A stretch of 64,000 bases of DNA from AG2 sp036493735 (GTDB taxonomy: Bacteria; Gemmatimonadota; Gemmatimonadetes; Gemmatimonadales; Gemmatimonadaceae): positions 62,001 through 126,000 of the forward strand of contig DASXPH010000010.1 in the NCBI GenBank assembly GCA_036493735.1. Reading direction: 5' to 3'. A program made the position numbers and the translations under genes. Numbering within the stretch: position 1 is the first letter of the stretch; every line of letters starts with the position of its first letter. A model generated the notes under the pieces. That model was not told the DNA's origin. It ran no database searches and saw only the letters and a program-made list of their open reading frames with translations. Positions 17,130 to 25,494 of the stretch are shown in pieces.

Positions 17130-18171
17130 CGCAAGCAACGCACTCATCACGGCCATCCGGGGACTCGCGCACGGCGAAGTGATCCCGAGTGACGATCTGA
17201 CGCGCGCCTTCGACCGCGTCATGGCTGGCGAGGCGACGTCGGCGCAGATCGCGGCCCTTCTGATCGGGCTCCGCGTGCGTGGCGAGAAACCGGAAGAGGT
17301 TGCGGCGGTCGTTCGGGCGATGCGGAATGTGATGGTCGTGCTCCCCGCCGACCGGCCCGAGGATCTCGTGGACACCTGCGGTACCGGTGGCGGGACGCTC
17401 GTGACATTCAACATCTCCACCGCCGCCGCGCTCCTTGCCGCGGGCGCCGGCGTGCGCATCGCGAAGCACGGCAATCGATCGTTCACCTCGTTATGTGGCA
17501 GCGCCGACGTGCTCGAGGCACTTGGCGTCTCGATCGAAGTGCCGCTGCCGGTAATGGAGCGTGCGCTTCGCGACGCGGGCATCGTCTTCATGTTCGCGCC
17601 CGTGATGCATCCGGCGATGCGTCATGTGGGCCCCATCCGGCGCGAGCTGGGGATTCCAACGGTGATGAACATCGTGGGCCCGCTGGCAAATCCAGCGTTC
17701 GCGGGACGCCAGGTCGTGGGGGTCGCCGACGAACGGCGCATGTCGCTGATTGCGGGCACACTCCGCGAGCTCGGGACGATGCACGCGCTGGTCGTTCATG
17801 GCGCTCCGGGCCTGGACGAAGTTTCACCCCTGGGCCCGACGCGCGTCATCGAGATTCGGGACGGGATGTTGCGCGAGTGGACGATCGAGCCAGAGCGTTA
17901 TGGATTCGAGTCCCCGCGAGAGGAACATCTCGCCGGCGGTTCGCCGAAGGAGAACGCGGATCTCGTCGTCTCCGTACTGAGCGATTCCGCGAGCAGCGGC
18001 GCCACGTCAGCTGTCGTGCTGAACGCTGCAGCCGCTATTTATGTCTCGGGTCGCGTACCGACGTTCGACGACGCGGTGGAGGTGGCGCGCAGCTCGATTC
18101 GCGAGCGATCAGGACTTCAGGCGCTGGAGCGATTGCGGACGGCGTTCGCGCTGGGATCTGCTGGTCAGTAG
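17119..18171 (+). CDS. trpD: Anthranilate phosphoribosyltransferase
   Basis: Second step of tryptophan synthesis, anthranilate + PRPP. 350 residues with a GTG start that overlaps the GAF gene by 11 bases. The PRPP/Mg signature is DTCGTGG near residue 86, followed by NISTAAALLAAGAG, KHGNRSFTSLCGSADVLEALG and GPLANPA. The next trp gene, trpC, lies beyond the oppositely oriented lexA, so trpD is separated from the trpCFBA run. No trpE/trpG is present in the window. Confidence 0.96.
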   Translation: MSADASNALITAIRGLAHGEVIPSDDLTRAFDRVMAGEATSAQIAALLIGLRVRGEKPEEVAAVVRAMRNVMVVLPADRPEDLVDTCGTGGGTLVTFNISTAAALLAAGAGVRIAKHGNRSFTSLCGSADVLEALGVSIEVPLPVMERALRDAGIVFMFAPVMHPAMRHVGPIRRELGIPTVMNIVGPLANPAFAGRQVVGVADERRMSLIAGTLRELGTMHALVVHGAPGLDEVSPLGPTRVIEIRDGMLREWTIEPERYGFESPREEHLAGGSPKENADLVVSVLSDSASSGATSAVVLNAAAAIYVSGRVPTFDDAVEVARSSIRERSGLQALERLRTAFALGSAGQ

Positions 18172-18773
18172 CGCCGCATGACGCCGACGACGACACCCTG
18201 GATCATGACGTCGTTTTCGCTGACGTAGATGGGTGGCATCGTGTCGTTGGCTGGTTGCAGGCGGATGCGCCCGTCGCGCTCGCGATAGAATTTCTTCACC
18301 GTCGCGGAGGAGCCATTCGTGAGGGCGATGACCATCTCGCCGTTGTCAGCCGTCCGACGCTCGTTGATGACGACGAAATCACCGTCGCGAATCTGCTCGT
18401 CGATCATCGAGTTTCCGCGGACGCGCAGCACGTAGTGGTTGCCGCCGCGGCGCACGAAGGTGTCGGGCACGCACATCGTCTCGCCGTGCTCGATCGCTTC
18501 GATCGGGACGCCAGCCGCGACGCTACCGAGCACGGGAAGCTCGATGGCTCGTGGCGTCGCTTCTGTCGGAAGGATCTCGATCGCGCGACTCTCGTTATAG
18601 GACCGCTTGATGTAGCCCTTGCGCTCGAGATTCGAGAGGTGCTCGTGCACCGTCGCCAGCGAGGAGTAGCGGAACTGCTCCGCGATCTCCTCGAAGCTCG
18701 GGGCATAACCGTTTTGCTCCGAGTAGCTCGAGAGGTAGGTTAGTATTTCGCGCTGGCGCTTCGTGAGCGGCAT
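18165..18773 (-). CDS. lexA: LexA SOS repressor
   Basis: 202 residues from ATG 18773. The N-terminal winged helix (LTKRQREILTYL, then SFEEIAEQF and ATVHEHLSNLERKGYI) binds DNA. The self-cleavage site is Ala87-Gly88 in SVAAGVP; Ser122 (RGNSMIDE) and Lys160 (ATVKKF) are the catalytic dyad. It is convergent with trpD, overlapping its end by 7 bases, and divergent from trpC across 105 bases. I see no Proteobacterial CTG-N10-CAG or Bacillus-type GAAC/GTTC box in that spacer, only one GAAC half-site near 18838. Confidence 0.95.
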   Translation of the reverse strand: MPLTKRQREILTYLSSYSEQNGYAPSFEEIAEQFRYSSLATVHEHLSNLERKGYIKRSYNESRAIEILPTEATPRAIELPVLGSVAAGVPIEAIEHGETMCVPDTFVRRGGNHYVLRVRGNSMIDEQIRDGDFVVINERRTADNGEMVIALTNGSSATVKKFYRERDGRIRLQPANDTMPPIYVSENDVMIQGVVVGVMRRY

Positions 18774-18878
18774 GGCTGACAATCCAGTCTGAGTTTCCGG
18801 CTGAGTGTGCGCTCGGGGGCGTATCGCTAGAGCTCCCGAACAAGCACCGAATCTTACGATATCCGAAGAAGGACCGAA

Positions 18879-19700
18879 GTGCAAGCATCTTCTGCCTGGA
18901 CACCGCCGTCGGGAACGCTCGGGCGCATCGTAGGCGAGGCGCGCGAGCGAGCTCGAGCTCTCGCGCTCCGGTCCCATGAGCTGGAGCGAAGTGCGCGGGC
19001 CATGCAATCGGTGCCTCCATTCGCATCCTCACTCCGCGGCGATACCGTGGGCGTCATCGCGGAGGTGAAGCGGCGCTCGCCTTCGAAGGGATGGATCCAG
19101 CCTTCCATGAATGCTGCATCGCAGGCTAGCGCCTACGCCGCGGCCGGAGCGCGGGCGATCTCCGTGCTGACGGAATCGGCGCATTTCGCTGGATCCAACG
19201 AGGATCTGTCGGCGGTTCGCGCAGCCGTGAGTCTGCCCGTCCTCAAGAAGGATTTTCACGTCGATCCAATCCAACTTGTGGAAGCAAAGGCGCTGGGCGC
19301 CTCGGCAGCACTGCTCATCGCGCGTGCCCTCGGTCCGAGTCTGTTACCGCAGCTCATGAAGACCGCCAACGAGCTCGCGCTCGAGGTTCTCGTGGAGGTA
19401 CGTGACGAGGTCGAGCTCGCGCTCGCGCTCGAGGGGGGCGCGAACGTCGTCGGAATCAACAACCGCAATCTCGAAACGCTGGCGATCGATACGGGAACCA
19501 GCGAGCGACTTCTCGCGCGACTCCCCGCGCGTGTGATCGCGATCGCCGAGAGCGGCGTATCGGGACGCGTCGACGTCGAGCGCGTAGCCCGGGCAGGCGC
19601 CGACGCCGTGCTCGTGGGATCGAGCGTCTCGGCCGCCGCCAATCCAGAGCAAGCGGTACGCTGCCTAACGGGAGTGCCGCGCGTCGCTCGTGTCAACTGA
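18879..19700 (+). CDS. trpC: Indole-3-glycerol phosphate synthase
   Basis: Fourth step of tryptophan synthesis on a TIM barrel, 273 residues. Start GTG with AAGGA seven bases upstream. Characteristic segments: VIAEVKRRSPSKG (catalytic Lys near 65), VLKKDFHVDPIQL (Lys near 123), LLIARAL, EVRDEVELALALE, GINNRNL, and AESGVSG. It opens the plus-strand run trpC-trpF-trpB. It overlaps trpF by 11 bases. Confidence 0.96.
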   Translation: MQASSAWTPPSGTLGRIVGEARERARALALRSHELERSARAMQSVPPFASSLRGDTVGVIAEVKRRSPSKGWIQPSMNAASQASAYAAAGARAISVLTESAHFAGSNEDLSAVRAAVSLPVLKKDFHVDPIQLVEAKALGASAALLIARALGPSLLPQLMKTANELALEVLVEVRDEVELALALEGGANVVGINNRNLETLAIDTGTSERLLARLPARVIAIAESGVSGRVDVERVARAGADAVLVGSSVSAAANPEQAVRCLTGVPRVARVN

Positions 19701-20337
19701 GATCAAGTTCTGCGGTATGACGCGCGCGGAGGACGCGCGTGAGGCGGCGTCCCTCGGCGCCGCATTCGTGGGCGTGATCTTCGCCGGCGGTCCTCGGAAC
19801 TTGACCGTGGAGCAGGCCGCGGACGTACTTGGAGGGCTGCCAGCTTCTGTTCGTCGCGTCGGGGTCTTCGCCAACGCCGATGACCAAGTGGCGGACCATG
19901 CGGCGCGACTGGGACTCCATGCCGTTCAACTGCACGCTGAGTATGACCCCGGCGGCATCGGCCGGATTCGCCGACGCTTTCACGGCGAAGTGTGGAGCGT
20001 AGTGCGTATCGGGGACGCTCGGCTGCCCTATTATGCGGGCGAGTTGTTCAGCATCGTCGACGGGGTGCTTCTCGACGCGAAGGTACCCGGTCAGCTCGGC
20101 GGAACGGGCGTGGCGCTTCCATGGCAGGAGCTCATCGATCAGATCCAACCGCTGCGAGAGGGGAGCAGGTCGAGGCTGATACTCGCCGGCGGTCTGCGTC
20201 CGGAAAATGTGGCGGAAGCGATTCGACTATTGCGGCCCGATGTGGTGGACGTCTCCTCGGGTGTGGAGACCGAGCCCGGGGTCAAGGACCGCGCGCGCAT
20301 GCGCGCCTTCAGGGATGCCGTCAATGCCAGCTCATGA
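19690..20337 (+). CDS. trpF: Phosphoribosylanthranilate isomerase
   Basis: Third step of tryptophan synthesis. 215 residues from a GTG. IKFCGMTRAEDA carries the catalytic Cys8; the partner Asp is in GVLLDAKVPGQLGGTG near 130; ILAGGLRPENV forms the phosphate site. It is a separate gene rather than fused to trpC and overlaps both trpC and trpB (14 bases). Confidence 0.95.
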   Translation: MSTEIKFCGMTRAEDAREAASLGAAFVGVIFAGGPRNLTVEQAADVLGGLPASVRRVGVFANADDQVADHAARLGLHAVQLHAEYDPGGIGRIRRRFHGEVWSVVRIGDARLPYYAGELFSIVDGVLLDAKVPGQLGGTGVALPWQELIDQIQPLREGSRSRLILAGGLRPENVAEAIRLLRPDVVDVSSGVETEPGVKDRARMRAFRDAVNASS

Positions 20338-21529
20338 CCTGACCGTTGCCCCACCCGCCACGGACCGCTTCGGCGCGTTCGGCGGCCGGTACGTTCCAGA
20401 AACGCTCATTCCGGCGCTCGACGAGCTCGAGCGAGCCTACGACGAGGCGCGCACCGATCCGACGTTCGTCACCGAAGTTGAGCATATGCTCACGACTTAT
20501 GTCGGTCGGCCGTCGCCGCTGAGCGATGCGCCGCGACTCTCCGGGTATGTCGGCGCCCGGGTCTGGCTCAAGCGCGAGGACCTCAACCACACGGGCGCCC
20601 ACAAGATCAACAATACGGTGGGACAGGTGCTTCTCGCGCGTCGCATGGGCAAGAAGCGCATCATCGCCGAGACCGGTGCGGGCCAGCATGGTGTGGCGAC
20701 GGCAACGGTGTGTGCCCGTTTCGGGCTCACGTGCGTCGTGTACATGGGTGAAGAGGACATGCGTCGTCAGGCCCTGAATGTCTGGCGGATGCGACTCATG
20801 GGAGCGACGGTCGTGCCCGTCACGAGTGGTACTCGGACATTAAAGGATGCGACGAGCGAGGCGATCCGCGACTGGGTGGCGAACGTCGTGGAGTCGTACT
20901 ACGTGATCGGGTCAGTAGTGGGACCTGCCCCCTATCCACGCATGGTGCGCGATTTTCAATCGGTGATCAGTCGCGAGGCGCGACTGCAGATACTCGCCCA
21001 GGCGGGTGAGTTGCCGAGGACGGTCATCGCGTGCGTTGGCGGCGGCTCGAACGCAATCGGCGCTTTCTACGCGTTTATTGACGATCCGGAGGTTCAACTC
21101 GTCGGAGTAGAGGCGGCTGGGGAGGGACTCGACACGGAGCATCATGCCGCGTCGCTCTCGAAAGGGACGCCCGGAGTGCTGCACGGAACGTTGAGTTATC
21201 TGTTGCAGGATTCCGCGGGGCAGGTGCATCCGGCACACTCGATCTCCGCCGGTCTGGACTATCCGGGTGTTGGACCGGAGCACGCGTATCTCAAGGACAT
21301 TGGTCGCGCGACGTACGTGGCTGTAACCGATCACGAAGCGCTGGAAGGATTCAAGCTGCTGAGTCGTCTGGAAGGAATCGTTCCCGCTCTCGAGAGCGCG
21401 CATGCGGTGAGCTGGCTCGCGTCGCAACGCGGACGCTGGCGCGCCGACGATTCCGTGCTGGTGTGCGTGAGCGGTCGCGGCGACAAAGACGTCGCTCAGG
21501 TCAGCGAAATGGGTATTCTTGCGCCGTGA
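20324..21529 (+). CDS. trpB: Tryptophan synthase beta chain
   Basis: PLP enzyme condensing indole with serine. 401 residues from ATG 20324; the longer open frame upstream overlaps trpF and is not used. The PLP lysine is Lys94 in GAHKINNTVGQ; AETGAGQHGVATAT, CVGGGSNAIG and GLDYPGVGPEH are diagnostic of the TrpB1 class that pairs with TrpA. Unusually, its partner trpA is not next: two other genes intervene. The stop overlaps the HEAT gene as GTGA. Confidence 0.97.
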   Translation: MPAHDLTVAPPATDRFGAFGGRYVPETLIPALDELERAYDEARTDPTFVTEVEHMLTTYVGRPSPLSDAPRLSGYVGARVWLKREDLNHTGAHKINNTVGQVLLARRMGKKRIIAETGAGQHGVATATVCARFGLTCVVYMGEEDMRRQALNVWRMRLMGATVVPVTSGTRTLKDATSEAIRDWVANVVESYYVIGSVVGPAPYPRMVRDFQSVISREARLQILAQAGELPRTVIACVGGGSNAIGAFYAFIDDPEVQLVGVEAAGEGLDTEHHAASLSKGTPGVLHGTLSYLLQDSAGQVHPAHSISAGLDYPGVGPEHAYLKDIGRATYVAVTDHEALEGFKLLSRLEGIVPALESAHAVSWLASQRGRWRADDSVLVCVSGRGDKDVAQVSEMGILAP

Positions 21530-23235
21530 CAGCATTACCTGTGCACGCAACTTCCGTTTCCACGGAGGCAGTGGACGCGCCCTTTCCGCCAGCGCCCGTC
21601 GAGGAACTGCTGCGCCTCGTCGTGAAGGCCGGTCGTGCACACCAGCTGTATCTGCCGAACAATCCGATTTACAAGGCGGCGCTCGATGCGCTGCGCGCGG
21701 GATTCTCGCCGATATGGGCGCAAGTCGATGAGCTGACGCTCACTTTCTCCGAGAGCGACATCCGCTGGTATGATCACGTGGTGCTCGCCGAGCCGAGCAA
21801 ATCGTCGGACAGTCTTCCGTGGCTGTTCTTCAAGGACGGAATTCGTGAGCTCACGCTGCTGAAAGGCTTCGAGGAGAAGGAGGTCATCGCCTTTCTCGGC
21901 GTTCTGCAGCGCGCTCGCAAGGCAGCGCCTGACGAGGATGACCTTCTCACCATGCTGTGGGAGGCCGATTTCGTCCACGCGCGTTATCGCTATCAGGATC
22001 TGGGCATGGACCCCGCCGCGCCGGTGCAGGACGCCAGCCAAAAGACGGAGGTCTCACGCGAGCAGATCGAGAACGCGACACACAGTGCGGTCGCCGAGAC
22101 GCAAGCGTCGGGCATCGTCAACCTCTCCGACTTCGACGCGACGCTCTATTTCCTCGACGACAACGAGATCGAATACCTGCACGGTGAGATCAATCGGGAA
22201 TACGAGGACGACCTTCGCTCGAGAGTTTCGTCGACGCTGCTCGACATCTTCGAGCAGCAGAAGGTCGAGGCGACGCGGGCGGAAATTCTCGGGATTCTGG
22301 ATACGACCCTCGTGAACCTGCTGGCAACGGGACACTTCCGCGGCGTCGCGCATCTGCTGCGCGAGGCGCAGGTGACGATTCAGCGCGCTGCGGACCTTTC
22401 TCCGGAGCACAAACGCGCTCTCAGCGACCTGCCGGTGCGATTGAGCGCGCCGGAGGCGTTGACGCAGCTGCTACAATCGCTCGACGACGCTGCGGATCTG
22501 CCGCCACAGGCAGAGCTGATGGAGCTCTTCGATCAGTTGCGGCCAATCGCCCTCGGAACCGTATTCAGCTGGTTGACGCGGATGCACAACCCGCGGGTGA
22601 GGCCGTTGCTCGAGGCCGCGGCGGAGCGTCTTGCTTCGTTGAACACCGGTGAACTGGTGCGGCTGATCCTTGCTCAAGAGCGCGAAGTCGCTCTGGAGGC
22701 GATCCGCCGCGCCGGGGCGTTGAAGACGCCAGCCGCCGTGCAATCTCTCTCGAAAGTGCTTGCGGGTCCCGACGTCGAGCTCCGACAGATGGTCGTACAC
22801 GCGTTGACTGAAATCGGCTCGCCGAGTGCGCTGCAGGCGCTCGAGCGCGGCGTCGAGGATTCGGATCGCGAGGTCCGCATCTCGACAGCGCGCGCATTCA
22901 CGGCGCGGAATTATCGCCTCGCTATCTCTCGCATCGAGGCGGTGGTGAAGGGAAAGGCGATTCGCGATGCGGACCCGACGGAGAAGAAGGTGTTCTACGA
23001 GGCGTACGGGGCGCTCGCGGGAGATGCGGCGGTCGAGTACCTGGATTCCGTGTTGAACGGGAAGGGCTTTCTCGGACGTCGTGAGGACACCGAGATTCGC
23101 GCGTGCGCCGCAATTGCGTTGGGGCGCGTGTCGACGCCCAACGCCACCGCGGCGCTACGGAAAGCGTCGACAGCCGAGAAGGATGTGGTCGTGCGCAACG
23201 CCGTGAACCGGGCGTTGCGAGGCGCGACCACATGA
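21526..23235 (+). CDS. HEAT-repeat protein of unknown function between trpB and trpA
   Basis: 570 residues from a GTG overlapping the trpB stop. The N-terminal about 130 residues contain LLRLVVKAGRAHQLYLPNN, a beta-rich middle and GIRELTLLKGF; this layout resembles the N-terminus of the next gene. The middle (about 170-360) is helical. From about 365 to the end there are HEAT repeats, for example ALEAIRRAGALKTPAAVQSL and MVVHALTEIGSPSALQALERG with DREVRISTARAF. No catalytic motif is visible. It probably serves as a binding scaffold for the HD-GYP protein translated just after it (ATGA overlap). The role is unknown. Confidence 0.75.
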   Translation: MTALPVHATSVSTEAVDAPFPPAPVEELLRLVVKAGRAHQLYLPNNPIYKAALDALRAGFSPIWAQVDELTLTFSESDIRWYDHVVLAEPSKSSDSLPWLFFKDGIRELTLLKGFEEKEVIAFLGVLQRARKAAPDEDDLLTMLWEADFVHARYRYQDLGMDPAAPVQDASQKTEVSREQIENATHSAVAETQASGIVNLSDFDATLYFLDDNEIEYLHGEINREYEDDLRSRVSSTLLDIFEQQKVEATRAEILGILDTTLVNLLATGHFRGVAHLLREAQVTIQRAADLSPEHKRALSDLPVRLSAPEALTQLLQSLDDAADLPPQAELMELFDQLRPIALGTVFSWLTRMHNPRVRPLLEAAAERLASLNTGELVRLILAQEREVALEAIRRAGALKTPAAVQSLSKVLAGPDVELRQMVVHALTEIGSPSALQALERGVEDSDREVRISTARAFTARNYRLAISRIEAVVKGKAIRDADPTEKKVFYEAYGALAGDAAVEYLDSVLNGKGFLGRREDTEIRACAAIALGRVSTPNATAALRKASTAEKDVVVRNAVNRALRGATT

Positions 23236-24719
23236 GCGCGCCGCGGACCGCGCCGGCCCCGACCTCGCGTGCCCTCACGAACGCGACTTCCGACGCGAGC
23301 ACCGGCGACTCGTACATTCGTCGTGCCGGCCGCAGTTTGATCTATGCGTATCATGCGGCGCTGCGTGCGATCAAACTGTATCCCGTGGAGAACGCGGCCG
23401 TACAACGCGCCCTCGAGGAACTGACGACGCTCAGTCGCGAGATCATCACGGCCGAGGGCGAGCTGGAGATCAAGACCTCGGGCGAGTTCATCTTCGTCAA
23501 CGCGACCCGCCTGCGACTCGATCTCGACAACTACGCGAGCTTCAGCCACTTGCTTTCGCTCTGCCGGCGCGCTGGTCTTGGCGCGCAACACATTGCGTCG
23601 ACGGTGACGTCGCGGGATTGGCTCGTTTTCCTATCGCTGCTGCAGGCGGCGCCGGGCAGCGAAGAGCCCGAGCAGCGCTTCGAGCAGTTGCTCTCCAAGC
23701 TCGACGCCACCGGTGTTCATGCCTTCACCCTCGCGCGGCCTGCCGAAGCCGAAGAAGACGACAAGGAGAAAGCGAAGGAGCGGGCGAAGCGAACCTATGC
23801 GCAGTCCGTGGCGGTGACGAAAGATCTCATGACCGCGGTGCGCTTCGGAAAGAGCCCGAACATCAAGAAGATCAAGCGCGTGGTTCAGGGCATCGTCGAT
23901 CAGATCCTTAACGAGGAGACGTCGCTGGTCGGCCTCACCGCCATCCGCGACTACGACGAGTACACGTTCACGCACAGCGTCAACGTGTGCATCTTCTCGG
24001 TGGCGATAGGCAAACGACTCGGTCTCACGAAGCTGCAATTGTACGACCTCGGCATGGCGGCACTCTTTCACGACATCGGCAAATCGCGCGTGCCCGCCGA
24101 AGTGCTCAACAAGGTGGATGGTCTCACGGACGATGAGTGGAAGCTCATCGCGGCTCACCCGTGGATGGGCGTGCTTTCCCTCTTTCAGCTGCGGGGCACG
24201 CAGGATCTCCACTACCGCGCAATGGTGGTGGCATTCGAGCATCACATGAAGATCGACCTCACCGGCTACCCACGGCCGGTCCGCGACCGCCGGATGAGCG
24301 TGTTCAGCAAGATCGTGGCAGTTGCCGACGGCTTCGACGCGGCCACATCGCGACGCTCGTATCAGACGACACCGCTCAACCCCGCCGATGTGATGAAGGA
24401 GATGCGCGACAATACGCGGCGCGGCATGGATCCCGTGTTGGTGAAAGCGTTCGTCAATCTCACCGGCATCTACCCCGTGGGAACGATGGTCGTCCTCGAT
24501 ACATTCGAGCTGGGCCTCGTGCACGCTTCGAACCCGATCGCCGAGATGCTGTCGCGACCCATCGTGCGCATCGTCAGCGACGAGAAGGGCAACGTTCTCT
24601 TTCCCGGCTATCTCGTGGACTTGGCGGACCGCGGCCAGGACGGTCAATTCAAGCGGACCATCATCAAGACGGATCAACCCGATCGGTACGGCATTCGTGT
24701 CGGCGATTACTTCATCTGA
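23232..24719 (+). CDS. HD-GYP domain phosphohydrolase
   Basis: 495 residues from ATG 23232. Residues about 25-165 form an N-terminal region similar in layout to that of the HEAT protein. After a charged linker (EEDDKEKAKERAKR) an HD-GYP domain runs from about 215 to 410: HSVNVCIFSVAIGKRLG, the metal-binding LFHDIGKSRVP near residue 280, HPWMGV, EHHMKIDLTGYPRP (the GYP loop) and VAVADGFDAATS. Such domains usually hydrolyse c-di-GMP or 3',3'-cGAMP. A beta-rich C-terminal extension follows to 495. The gene overlaps trpA by 23 bases. Confidence 0.85.
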   Translation: MSAPRTAPAPTSRALTNATSDASTGDSYIRRAGRSLIYAYHAALRAIKLYPVENAAVQRALEELTTLSREIITAEGELEIKTSGEFIFVNATRLRLDLDNYASFSHLLSLCRRAGLGAQHIASTVTSRDWLVFLSLLQAAPGSEEPEQRFEQLLSKLDATGVHAFTLARPAEAEEDDKEKAKERAKRTYAQSVAVTKDLMTAVRFGKSPNIKKIKRVVQGIVDQILNEETSLVGLTAIRDYDEYTFTHSVNVCIFSVAIGKRLGLTKLQLYDLGMAALFHDIGKSRVPAEVLNKVDGLTDDEWKLIAAHPWMGVLSLFQLRGTQDLHYRAMVVAFEHHMKIDLTGYPRPVRDRRMSVFSKIVAVADGFDAATSRRSYQTTPLNPADVMKEMRDNTRRGMDPVLVKAFVNLTGIYPVGTMVVLDTFELGLVHASNPIAEMLSRPIVRIVSDEKGNVLFPGYLVDLADRGQDGQFKRTIIKTDQPDRYGIRVGDYFI

Positions 24720-25494
24720 GCGCATCGCGGAGCGGTTCGCGCAATTGCGGGCGTCGGGACGACGCGCGCTCGTGCCGTATGTGACGGCGGGTCACCCGTC
24801 GCCGGAAGCGACGGTGGAATTGCTGCGTGGGCTCGAAGGCGCGGGCGCCGACGTGCTCGAGGTAGGCGTGCCGTTCTCAGATCCGATGGCCGACGGTCCA
24901 ATCATTCAAGCAAGCTCCCAGAAGGCGCTCGCGGCGGGCATGAACTTCGACCGCGTTCTCGATCTCGTCTCGCGGGCGCGGCTCGCCGTACCGGCCGTTC
25001 TGTTCACCTATTTGAATCCGCTGCTCGCCGCCGGTCGCGACGCGTTGTCGCGCGCCGCAGATGCCGGCTTTCACGGTGTGCTCGTCACCGATCTCCCGGT
25101 GGGCGCGGATCCAGCGCTCGAGAATTGGCTCGGTGAGGGGCCGCTCGCCTTCATCCGGCTCGTTGCGCCAACGACGCCACAGTCGCGGATGGCGGAGATT
25201 GCGCAGCATGGCAGCGGCTTCGTGTACCTCATCAGCCGCCTGGGGGTCACTGGCGTGCGCGACGAACTCCCGTTGGAGCTGCCAGAGACCGTAGCGCGTT
25301 TAAGGCAGGCGACCGATTTGCCGATCTGCGTCGGATTCGGGGTATCCAGACCCGAGCAAGCACGTTCCGTCGCCACCCTTGCCGATGGCGTCGTCGTCGG
25401 CAGCGCGATCGTCCGCGCCGCTGACGTGAGCGTCAACGACGCGGTCACACTGGCTGCGTCATTGCGCGCAGCCATCGATACGGTGTCGCCATGA
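24697..25494 (+). CDS. trpA: Tryptophan synthase alpha chain
   Basis: Cleaves indole-3-glycerol phosphate and passes indole to TrpB. 265 residues from a GTG. Catalytic Glu55 and Asp66 lie in DVLEVGVPFSDPMADGPIIQ; FTYLNPLL, LVTDLPV and YLISRLGVTG follow, and the phosphate loop is GFGVSRPEQ. It overlaps the HD-GYP gene by 23 bases and the next gene by four, so expression is tied to both signalling genes. Confidence 0.96.
   Translation: MSAITSSERIAERFAQLRASGRRALVPYVTAGHPSPEATVELLRGLEGAGADVLEVGVPFSDPMADGPIIQASSQKALAAGMNFDRVLDLVSRARLAVPAVLFTYLNPLLAAGRDALSRAADAGFHGVLVTDLPVGADPALENWLGEGPLAFIRLVAPTTPQSRMAEIAQHGSGFVYLISRLGVTGVRDELPLELPETVARLRQATDLPICVGFGVSRPEQARSVATLADGVVVGSAIVRAADVSVNDAVTLAASLRAAIDTVSP

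Noticed and set aside
18774..18878. LexA autoregulatory box between lexA and trpC
   Set aside because: Only a single GAAC half-site without its inverted partner; the operator of this phylum is not known to me.
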